A DNA stretch of 64,000 nucleotides, taken from positions 744,001 to 808,000 of the forward strand of contig NZ_AP028669.1 in assembly GCF_041154485.1 (NCBI RefSeq). The letters run 5' to 3'. The DNA is from Variovorax sp. V93. Its GTDB lineage: Bacteria > Pseudomonadota > Gammaproteobacteria > Burkholderiales > Burkholderiaceae_C. A program made the translations under genes and the position numbers. Positions 20,654-27,956 of this stretch are shown here, in pieces (positions within the stretch are counted from its first letter, which is position 1; each line of letters starts with the position of its first letter). The notes beneath the pieces are model-generated. The model searched no databases. It was not told where the DNA came from and worked only from the letters and a program-made list of their open reading frames with translations.

Positions 20654-21198
20654 ATGCGATAGAGCCGGTGCCGCCGCAACGCATGCCCCTCGGGCACGGC
20701 CGGGTGATCGAAGGCGCCCTCCAGGTCCTCGCGCATGCCCAGGCGCTCCATCACCGCCGCCGAGCGGTGGTTGCCGAGCGCCGTGAACGCCACGATCTCT
20801 TCGAATCCCAGCCGCTCGAAACCCATCTGCAAGGCGGCGCGCGCGGCCTCGGTCGCCAGCCCCTGGCCCCACCATTGGCGGGCGAAGCGCCAACCGACCT
20901 CGACGCAGGGCGAAAAGGGCAGCGCGGCCAGCGGCACGTTGAGGCCCGTGAAGCCCGCGAACTCGCCCGATGCCTTGTGCTCCACGGCCCAGAGGCCCCA
21001 GCCCTGCTCGGCGATGCGGGCGCTGATGCGCGCGGCCAGCGCATCGCTGTCGGCCCGCGTGGGCACCGGCAGCAGGAATTCCATCACCTGCGGATCGGCC
21101 GCGAGCGCGGCAAATGGCGCGAGATCGCTCTCGCGCCATTGCCGCAGCCGAAGGCGCGGGGTTTCGAATTCGATCGGGGGCTGGATGCTGTCGGCCAT
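20632..21198 (-). CDS. GNAT family N-acetyltransferase (RimJ/RimL-like)
   Basis: 188 residues from the ATG at 21198. The sequence begins with FETPRLRLRQWRESD, typical of the Acetyltransf_3 group that includes RimJ/RimL, and has the acetyl-CoA loop in RQWWGQGLATEAARA followed by LGNHRSAAVMERLGM. It would transfer acetyl from acetyl-CoA to an amine, either a protein N-terminus or a small molecule; the acceptor is unknown. It follows the oxidoreductase gene at 21213 on the same strand with a 14-base gap, so the two may be cotranscribed. Confidence 0.88.
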   Translation of the reverse strand: MADSIQPPIEFETPRLRLRQWRESDLAPFAALAADPQVMEFLLPVPTRADSDALAARISARIAEQGWGLWAVEHKASGEFAGFTGLNVPLAALPFSPCVEVGWRFARQWWGQGLATEAARAALQMGFERLGFEEIVAFTALGNHRSAAVMERLGMREDLEGAFDHPAVPEGHALRRHRLYRIARPQQR

Positions 21199-21212
21199 GC
21201 GGCCGATTGTGC

Positions 21213-22223
21213 TCAGAACCCCGCGAGCACCACCTTGCCCTGCGCCTTGCCGCTCTCGATCAGCGCATGTGCCTTCCTGAGGTTGGCGGCGTTGATGGTT
21301 CCGAAGCTGGCGTTCGCGGTGGTGCGGATGCGCCCCGCATCGACCAGCGCAGCCACCTCGGCCAGCAGCGCGCCCTGCTCGGCGATGTCCGGCGTTTCGA
21401 AGCGCGAGCGCGCGAACATCATTTCCCAGTGCAGCGAGATGCACTTGGTCTTGAGCGGCATGGCGTCGAGCGCCGGCAGGTCGTCGATCACCGCGAGCTG
21501 GCCCTGGGGCTTCAGGCTTTCGATGATCTGCGCATAGTGCTGGCCGGTCTGCGTGAGGCTCGCGACCATGTCGACCTCGCCGATGCCCGCGGCCTGGAGT
21601 TCGGCCGCGAGCGGCTTCGAGTGGTCGATGACTGCGTGGGCGCCGAGCGCGAGGCACCAGGCCCGCGTCTCGGCGCGCGAGGCCGTGGCCACCACGCGCA
21701 ATTGCGTGAGCTGGCGCGCGAGCTGGATCAGGATCGACCCCACGCCGCCGGCCCCGCCGGTGACCAGCAGCGTCTGGCCCGCGCCGCCGTTCTTCGGCAC
21801 CTGGAGGCGGTCGAACAGCAACTCGTAGGCGGTGATGGTGGTCAGCGGCAGCGCCGCGGCCTGCGCATCGTCGAGGCTCGTGGGCGCGAGCGCCACGATG
21901 CGCTCGTCCACCGCATGCAGTTCCGAATTGGCACCGGGCCGCACGATCGAGCCGGCGTAGTACACGCGGTCACCCACCTTGAAGTTCTTCACGCCGGCGC
22001 CGACGGCCTCGACCGTGCCCGCGGCATCCCAGCCCAGCACCTTGGCCTGGCCGGCTTCGGGCGCCATGTTCCTGCGCACCTTGGTGTCGACCGGGTTGAC
22101 CGAGATGGCCTTCACGCGCACCAGCAGGTCGCGCGGGCCGGTCACGGGGGCGGGCAATTCGATGTCCTGCAGCGACTCGGGGTTGTCGATGGGCAGGGGC
22201 TGGTAGTAGCCGATGGCTTTCAT
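21213..22223 (-). CDS. Zinc-type alcohol dehydrogenase-like / quinone oxidoreductase (MDR superfamily)
   Basis: 336 residues from the ATG at 22223 with GGAGG-type sequence close upstream. It has the GroES-like N-terminal domain (VKAISVNPVDTKVRRN, LGWDAAGTVEAVGAGV, VGDRVYYAG) and the NADPH-binding Rossmann motif GGAGGVGSI. The zinc-ligand cysteines of true alcohol dehydrogenases are missing, as usual in the zinc-independent quinone or enone reductase branch. It probably reduces quinones or activated alkenes with NADPH. It is divergent from a LysR gene at 22321, a frequent arrangement for such reductases. Confidence 0.9.
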   Translation of the reverse strand: MKAIGYYQPLPIDNPESLQDIELPAPVTGPRDLLVRVKAISVNPVDTKVRRNMAPEAGQAKVLGWDAAGTVEAVGAGVKNFKVGDRVYYAGSIVRPGANSELHAVDERIVALAPTSLDDAQAAALPLTTITAYELLFDRLQVPKNGGAGQTLLVTGGAGGVGSILIQLARQLTQLRVVATASRAETRAWCLALGAHAVIDHSKPLAAELQAAGIGEVDMVASLTQTGQHYAQIIESLKPQGQLAVIDDLPALDAMPLKTKCISLHWEMMFARSRFETPDIAEQGALLAEVAALVDAGRIRTTANASFGTINAANLRKAHALIESGKAQGKVVLAGF

Positions 22224-22320
22224 GGGGAGGACCTTTCCTTGTGTGTTTCCCGGACGATGGCTCGACTGTAGGATGGCAACCAAGAATTGATAAGACCGCC
22301 TCGATGAGCAACACTTTCAA

Positions 22321-23238
22321 ATGAAGATTGAAAATATCTCGGACCTCCAGGTGCTGGTGCAGACCGCGCGCGGCGGCACGCTCACGGCCGCGGCCCATGC
22401 GTTGGGCATGACGCCGGCGGCGGCCAGCGCCACGCTCAAGCGGCTGGAAACGCAGCTCGGCGCCCGGCTCTTCGAGCGCTCGACCCGCGCCATGCGCCTG
22501 ACCTCGCAGGGCCAGACGCTGCTCGACTACGCCGTACGCGCCTTCGAGCTGCTGGACGAAGGCGAATCGCTGGTCACGGCCGAGCGCGGCGAGCTGGTCG
22601 GCACCTTGCGCGTGGCCGCCCCGTCGGACCTCACGCGCAGCACGCTGCTGCCCTGGTTCGACGAATTCCTGGCGCTGCACCCGGGCGTGCAGCTGTCGCT
22701 GTCCGTCGGCGACCGGCTGCTCGACGTCACGCGCGACGAGGTCGACGTGGCGCTGCGCTACGGCGCGCTGGCCGATTCGCGGCTGGTGGCGCGGCCGTTC
22801 GCGCTGACCCATCCGCTGCTCACCGCATCGCCAGACTACCTGCGCCGCCACCCCGCGCCGAAGACGCCGCAGGACCTGGTGCATCACAACTGCCTCACCT
22901 TCGACCGCGGCGGGCGCCGCCATCGCACCTGGCGCTTCGCGCAGAACGGGCAGTGGACCGAAGTGCGCGTGAAGGGCGACCGCAGCGTGGACGACGCTTC
23001 GCTCGCGCGCGAGTGGGCGGTGGCCGGCCGCGGCATCACGTTGAAGTCCGCGCTCGACGTGCGCAACGACATCAGCACCGGCCGGCTGGTGCACCTGCTG
23101 CCCGAATGGGACACCGAGCCCTACCCGCTGCACGCATTGCTGCCGAGCGGGCGCTTCGTGCCCGCGCGTGTGCGGGCGCTGGTGGATTTCCTGGCGCTGA
23201 AGTTCGAGGCGCTGACGGCCGTCAGATCATCGGCGTGA
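22321..23238 (+). CDS. LysR-type transcriptional regulator
   Basis: 305 residues. The N-terminal helix-turn-helix (GGTLTAAAHALGMTPAAASATLKRLE) and LFERSTRAMRLTSQGQ are classic LysR, and the remainder is the substrate-binding domain of the CrgA/AaeR-like branch. It is divergent from the oxidoreductase gene at 21213-22223 and is its likely regulator. A TTTCAA-N7-TTGAAA dyad overlaps its own start codon (22315-22333), which could allow autorepression. The 3' end overlaps the tail of the convergent SDR gene by 17 bases. Confidence 0.9.
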   Translation: MKIENISDLQVLVQTARGGTLTAAAHALGMTPAAASATLKRLETQLGARLFERSTRAMRLTSQGQTLLDYAVRAFELLDEGESLVTAERGELVGTLRVAAPSDLTRSTLLPWFDEFLALHPGVQLSLSVGDRLLDVTRDEVDVALRYGALADSRLVARPFALTHPLLTASPDYLRRHPAPKTPQDLVHHNCLTFDRGGRRHRTWRFAQNGQWTEVRVKGDRSVDDASLAREWAVAGRGITLKSALDVRNDISTGRLVHLLPEWDTEPYPLHALLPSGRFVPARVRALVDFLALKFEALTAVRSSA

Positions 23239-24019
23239 CCGCGCCGTCCATCGCGACGATCGCGCCCGTCACATAGCTTGCCCTCGGCGAGGCCAGGAAC
23301 ACGACCGTGTTGGCAATTTCCTGCGGCGTGGCGATGCGCCCGAGCGGCAGCCGGGCCGTGGCGCGCTGCAGCGCCTCGTCGCTGCCGATGCCCTGCAGCT
23401 TCGCGTCCGCCTTCAGGCCTTCCTGCAGCCGCTCGGTCAGCGTGAGGCCGGGGTTCACCGCGTTCACGCGCACGCCCTTGGCCGCATAGGCCGCGGCCAT
23501 GCCGGCGCTCACCAGCATCAGCGCCGCGTTGGCCGCGCCGCCGGCCATGTGCACCGGGCTCGCCACCTTGCCGCCCTGGCCGATCACGTTGACGATCGCG
23601 CCGCGGCCGCGCCGGCCCATGCGCTTGACCACCGGATCGATCATGTGGATGTAGGTGAAGTACTTGGCATCCATCGCGTCGTGCCAGGCGGCGGCATCCA
23701 GCTCGTCGGGCGGCGTGCGGCGCGCGGCGCCGGCCGAATTGACCAGCACGTCGACCGGGCCGAAGGCCTGCTCGGCCGCATCGAGCGCGGCCACGGCGCT
23801 GGCCGGATCCTTGAGGTCGGCCGCATGCACCGAGACCCGGCCCCCGGCCTGCGCGAACGCTTCGGCCAGCGTCTTGCGGCCCCGCTCCAGGTTCTGCAGG
23901 TCGCGCGACACGAGGCTCACGCGCGCGCCCTCCTGCAGGAAACCCAGCGCGCAGGCCAGGCCGATGCCCTTGCTGCCGCCGGTGATGAGAACGTGCTGGT
24001 CCTGGAGCTGGAGATCCAT
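23222..24019 (-). CDS. SDR family oxidoreductase with atypical catalytic residues
   Basis: 265 residues. Strong classical SDR features: TGGSKGIG cofactor loop, LVSRDLQNLE, DVLVNSAGAARR, IVNVIGQGG, VRVNAVNPG and SYVTGAIVAMDGA. At the active site the usual YxxxK is replaced: the equivalent helix reads MAGGAANAALML, with Gly and Asn at the Tyr and Lys positions. The same Lys to Asn change occurs in the SDR at 13107. The frame is complete, so it may be a divergent reductase or a non-catalytic binder. It lies downstream of pgaD on the same strand with an 82-base gap, so read-through from pga is possible but a biofilm role is not implied. Confidence 0.85.
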   Translation of the reverse strand: MDLQLQDQHVLITGGSKGIGLACALGFLQEGARVSLVSRDLQNLERGRKTLAEAFAQAGGRVSVHAADLKDPASAVAALDAAEQAFGPVDVLVNSAGAARRTPPDELDAAAWHDAMDAKYFTYIHMIDPVVKRMGRRGRGAIVNVIGQGGKVASPVHMAGGAANAALMLVSAGMAAAYAAKGVRVNAVNPGLTLTERLQEGLKADAKLQGIGSDEALQRATARLPLGRIATPQEIANTVVFLASPRASYVTGAIVAMDGAVTPMI

Positions 24020-24101
24020 CGAAAAGTCCTTGAAGGGTTGCTGCGAACCCGGGCGATTGAATCACCGACGCGAAACCCCTGCAGCGATGCGGCCGTACCG
24101 G

Positions 24102-24653
24102 TCAGCGCGCGGCGGTGGCCGTTTGCAGCGCGGACTCCGGCAGGCCGCGGGCCGCGTCCTCGGCATGGCGCAGCTGACCGTCGCGGTCGTGGTGCACCAG
24201 CAATTGGCGGGCGCGCTGCCAGGTGGACAGGCGCGCCGGCGGCACCGCGATGTAGGAGGCCAGTGCGAACAGCGACGACTGCTCCTGGTCCGGCGGCGTC
24301 TCGCGCAACTGCTGCAGCCGGCGGAACGGCGCCATCAGCAGCATCGAGACCAGGATCACGCCGATCACGGTGGCATAGAGGCCCAGCAGGTGCAGCACCT
24401 CGGGCTGCGAGCGAGCGCCGAGCACGTAGGGCCAAGCGTACCAGACTGCGCAGAACCAGATCGCCACCGTGACGGCCGGGCGCAGCACGCGCAGCCACAG
24501 GTACATGGCCAGCGTGCGCCGCGGCGAGCGGCCACTGCCGAAGGCGCGCAGCGAAATGCGCGCGGCATCGATGATCGGCTCTTCTCCTTTGGGCTGGCCC
24601 CAGGAGCGGCGCCGTACCGGCGGCGGGGTGTGGGATTCAGGGTGGTGGTGCAT
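24102..24653 (-). CDS. pgaD: Poly-beta-1,6-N-acetylglucosamine biosynthesis protein PgaD
   Basis: 183 residues from the ATG at 24653. Two hydrophobic segments (VTVAIWFCAVWYAWPYV and ATVIGVILVSMLLMA) are arranged as in PgaD, the small inner-membrane partner of the PgaC synthase whose association depends on c-di-GMP in E. coli. The soluble N-terminal and C-terminal parts make it longer than E. coli PgaD (137 residues). It overlaps the 3' end of pgaC by 17 bases. Assignment rests on size, topology and operon position as much as on sequence, since PgaD is poorly conserved. Confidence 0.85.
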   Translation of the reverse strand: MHHHPESHTPPPVRRRSWGQPKGEEPIIDAARISLRAFGSGRSPRRTLAMYLWLRVLRPAVTVAIWFCAVWYAWPYVLGARSQPEVLHLLGLYATVIGVILVSMLLMAPFRRLQQLRETPPDQEQSSLFALASYIAVPPARLSTWQRARQLLVHHDRDGQLRHAEDAARGLPESALQTATAAR

Positions 24654-25920
24654 CGGAAACTCCTCGGTCAGGGCTCGTCCACACCGCACGCTTGCCGCGG
24701 CGGCGCATCAGGGCTTTGGGAAGGGCGATGACGGTGGCCGCCATCGTGATGGTCCAGAAAGCGATCGGGTACCAGATCGTTCCGGCGAAATAGCGCAACA
24801 GGTCGCGGTCGTAGCGGCGATCGATCCACAGGCTCAGCAGCATCTGCAGGATGCAGGTCATGGCCAGCAGCGTGCCCTGCCAGTGCGGCAGCAGCGCCGA
24901 ATGCCAAGCCGACGCCGCGGGCAGCCACGGCCGCAGAAAGCCGATGAGCAGCACCAGCGCCATCGCATAAGCCCACACCACGCTGACCATGTACTCCGCA
25001 TAGATCAGCCACATGCGCCATTGCCGCGGCCGCAGGATGCGCGTGGTGTAGCGCAGCATGGTCTGGATGCCGCCGACGGCCCAGCGCAGGCGCTGCTTCC
25101 AGAGGCCGCGCAAGGTCTCGGGCATGAGGATCCAGCACAGCGCGCGCGGCTCGAAGCGCAGCTGCCAGCCGCCGAGCTGGAGCTTCCAGCTCATGTCGAT
25201 GTCCTCGGTGAGCACGTCGGGGCTCCAGAAGCCCACGTCGATCACGGCGCGGCGGCGGAACATCGCGATCACGCCCGACACCGTGAACAGCGTGCCCACC
25301 AGCTGCTGCGAGCGCTTGATGAGTCCGATGATCGAGGAGAACTCGCCCACCTGCATGCGCCCGAGCAGCGTGGTGCGGGTGCGGATGCGCGGATTGCCGG
25401 TCACGGCGCCGATGCGCTCGGACTCCAGCATCGGGTTCAGCATCCAGGCAATGGCGTTGGCGTCCACCAGCGCATCGCCGTCGATGCCCAGGATGTACTC
25501 GCCGCGCGCGAGCTGGCAGGCGGTGTTCAGGCCCACGGCCTTGCCCTGGTTGCTGGCGTTGTGGATCACGCGCAGGCGGCTGTATTCCTGCGTCATCGCA
25601 TCGAGCAGCTCGCCCGTGCCGTCGGTGCTGCCGTCGTTGACCGCGATCACCTCGAAGTTCGGATAGCGCGTGCGCATCAGCTGCTCGATCACTTCGCGCA
25701 GGTGGGGCGCCTCGTTGAAGCAGGGCACCACCACCGTCACCAGGGGGCGCGACGCAAGCAGGTCCAGCGGATCGATTTCGACGTCGCGCCGGCGTTCGAA
25801 CACCCAGGCATGCGACAGCCCGCCCGCCATCCAGACATAGGCCATGAAGAAGGGGTAGTAGAAGACGAAGCCGAACAGCAGCGGTGGCAGCGCCTCGGAC
25901 AGGGCGTGGAAGGTGGTCAT
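24637..25920 (-). CDS. pgaC: Poly-beta-1,6-N-acetylglucosamine synthase PgaC
   Basis: 427 residues from the ATG at 25920. An N-terminal membrane segment is followed by a processive GT2 domain with VVVPCFNEAPHL, DGSTDGT, the metal-binding GIDGDA (DxD), catalytic TEDIDMSW and the KQRLRWAVGG (QxxRW) product-binding motif; three or four membrane helices close the protein. It polymerises UDP-GlcNAc into PNAG and pushes it across the inner membrane. The start overlaps the pgaB stop by four bases (ATGA). All catalytic motifs are intact. Confidence 0.95.
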   Translation of the reverse strand: MTTFHALSEALPPLLFGFVFYYPFFMAYVWMAGGLSHAWVFERRRDVEIDPLDLLASRPLVTVVVPCFNEAPHLREVIEQLMRTRYPNFEVIAVNDGSTDGTGELLDAMTQEYSRLRVIHNASNQGKAVGLNTACQLARGEYILGIDGDALVDANAIAWMLNPMLESERIGAVTGNPRIRTRTTLLGRMQVGEFSSIIGLIKRSQQLVGTLFTVSGVIAMFRRRAVIDVGFWSPDVLTEDIDMSWKLQLGGWQLRFEPRALCWILMPETLRGLWKQRLRWAVGGIQTMLRYTTRILRPRQWRMWLIYAEYMVSVVWAYAMALVLLIGFLRPWLPAASAWHSALLPHWQGTLLAMTCILQMLLSLWIDRRYDRDLLRYFAGTIWYPIAFWTITMAATVIALPKALMRRRGKRAVWTSPDRGVSDAPPP

Positions 25921-27956
25921 GGCGAGCGGCCCTCTTCGGGTGGCGGCGCCAGGGCGGGCAGCGCGCGCGGCAGCAGCGCGCGCACCGAGATCGCGCGGCG
26001 CACCACCTCGAGCGAGGGCTGGTTGGCGAGGAAGTCGTCGGGGTAGTAGCCCAGGTGCCGCACGCCCATGCGGTGCAGCAGCGTCCACTGGCGCGCGAGT
26101 TCCTCGTCCGGCACGGGGCGGCCGGTGCGCCAGTCGCGCGCCTGCAGTTCGAAGACGGTGCCGTCCAGGCCGCGCGGCGTGCCGGCCGCGCGGCGCGCAA
26201 GGCGTGCGAGCCAGGCCTGCGCATCGGCCTCGTGCTCCATGCGCGGCATGGCCATCAGCGCCACGTAGTCGTAGGCCGCGAGCGCAGCTTCGTAGTCCTG
26301 CGCGAACCATTGTTCCGCCGCGGGTTCGAGCACCGGCCGCGCATAGAGATTGCGCGCGGTTTCCAGCCCGGGCCGCCAGGCGCCCACGCGTGCGGCGAGC
26401 TCCTGGGTGAATGCCGTCAGGTACCGCGTCTTGGCACGGGTCCAGCGCGCCATCAGGGCCGGGTCGGCGCGGATGGCCGCCACGTCGGCCGGCAATCCCC
26501 AGCGGCCGTATTCGGCGAGCGCGGGCGGGCTGGCGTCTTCGTCGTCCGACAGCATCGCGTCGTCGTGGAACAGCAGCCCCTCGAAGAAGGCATGGCGCCC
26601 GAGGTCTTCGTAGATGCCGCCGACCAGCGCGCGCACTTCGGGGTCGAAGGGCGAGAGCCGGTGGTAGCGGTCCGCGGGTGTGCCACCGTCCGCGGTGCGT
26701 ACCGTATGCGCCGCGAGCGGGTTCGACGCCGGCAGGCGAAACGCCATCACCGGCATCCAGGCATAGACCTTCACGCCGGTGCGGCTACGCAGCTGCCAGG
26801 CCGCGCGGCCGAAGAGGTCGGCGCGCATCGGCAGCTGGCGGTTCGGAAAATAGAGCGCATCGGCCACGCCGTCGCCATCGGGATCGGCATAGGCCTGCAG
26901 GAACACGGCGCGCGGACGTATGGCCGCGACGCGGTCGAGCAGGGCCGAGAGGTTGCGCTCCTGCTGTGCCGGATCGGGGTCGTAGACGTAGTCCAGGTCG
27001 ACGTGCATCACGCGGTTGACCGGCCGCAGCTCGCCGCCCACGGGGCTGCTCAGCAGACGGGCGTATTCGGGCGCCTCGTTGTCGTAGGCCACCAGCGCGC
27101 GGCGGATCCGCGACAGCGGCACCGAGGCCGTGTTCGGCCCGTCGTCGAGGGTGAAGGTGACGGGCATCCCCGCGCGCTCGGCGGCCTTCAATGCCGCGCT
27201 GTTGTAGGCGCCGTAGGGCCACACCATCGCGCGCACCCTGGCGCCGGTGCGGGCCTCGATGATGCCGCGGCTGCGGCGCAGGTCGGATTCGATGCGCTGC
27301 ACGTAGGCGGCGTCGTCCTCGTAGCGGCCCGTGGCCGGGTCGTAGCGGTGCGTGGCGGCGGCCGGCAGCATGTTGCCTTGCGGATTGGCCGGCACGCCGT
27401 TGTGCATGGCATGGCTGTGGCTCGCCAGCTCGACCAGGCCGGAGCGCGCCATTTCGGCGGCCTCGCTCCAGCGCAGGAAGTCGCCGCGCGGCGCGGGCTT
27501 GTCGCCGTAGGGAACGCTTGCGCCCTCCGGCACGTCGAGCCAGCTCGTCACCAGCGCCAGCAGCGCGGGATAGCCGAAGCGCTTGAGCAGCGGGAAGACC
27601 TTGGTGTAGGCGCTGCGGTAGCCATCGTCGAAGGTCAGCAGCACGGGCTTGGGGGGCAGCGGCCGGCCGCCGGCGCGCGCATCGATCGCCTGCTGCAGGC
27701 TGATGGGGTGGTAGCCGTTGTGCCGCAGCCAGGCGAACACCTCGGCCAGCGTGCGCTCGTCGATGGCGGTGCCGTCGGGCGAACTCTCGAAGCTCGCGCG
27801 CACGTTGCTGCGCACGTCGTGGAAGGAGAGCACGCGAAAGCTCAGGCCGTCGTCGGTATCGGCGGGCGGCAGCGGCTGGGCCGCGCCGGGCAGCGCGAGC
27901 GCCAGCAGCAGCCAGGCCATGGCCGCGCGCAGCAGGGTGGTCAGGTCGGTTCGCAT
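25917..27956 (-). CDS. pgaB: Poly-N-acetylglucosamine N-deacetylase PgaB
   Basis: 679 residues with a Sec-type signal peptide (residues 1-26). The N-terminal carbohydrate esterase 4 domain has the catalytic/metal Asp pair in LTFDDGY (110-111) and metal-binding His in ASHSHAMH (180-185). The C-terminal domain (from about 315) carries HVDLDYVYDPDP, FLQAYADPDGDG and YAWMPVMAF, the glycoside hydrolase 153-type PNAG-binding half. It partly deacetylates PNAG in the periplasm so that it can exit through PgaA. Unlike E. coli PgaB no lipobox Cys is seen at the signal cleavage region (GAAQPLPP), so this one may be soluble. It is coupled to pgaA (TGA/ATG within a few bases) and to pgaC. Confidence 0.94.
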   Translation of the reverse strand: MRTDLTTLLRAAMAWLLLALALPGAAQPLPPADTDDGLSFRVLSFHDVRSNVRASFESSPDGTAIDERTLAEVFAWLRHNGYHPISLQQAIDARAGGRPLPPKPVLLTFDDGYRSAYTKVFPLLKRFGYPALLALVTSWLDVPEGASVPYGDKPAPRGDFLRWSEAAEMARSGLVELASHSHAMHNGVPANPQGNMLPAAATHRYDPATGRYEDDAAYVQRIESDLRRSRGIIEARTGARVRAMVWPYGAYNSAALKAAERAGMPVTFTLDDGPNTASVPLSRIRRALVAYDNEAPEYARLLSSPVGGELRPVNRVMHVDLDYVYDPDPAQQERNLSALLDRVAAIRPRAVFLQAYADPDGDGVADALYFPNRQLPMRADLFGRAAWQLRSRTGVKVYAWMPVMAFRLPASNPLAAHTVRTADGGTPADRYHRLSPFDPEVRALVGGIYEDLGRHAFFEGLLFHDDAMLSDDEDASPPALAEYGRWGLPADVAAIRADPALMARWTRAKTRYLTAFTQELAARVGAWRPGLETARNLYARPVLEPAAEQWFAQDYEAALAAYDYVALMAMPRMEHEADAQAWLARLARRAAGTPRGLDGTVFELQARDWRTGRPVPDEELARQWTLLHRMGVRHLGYYPDDFLANQPSLEVVRRAISVRALLPRALPALAPPPEEGRSP

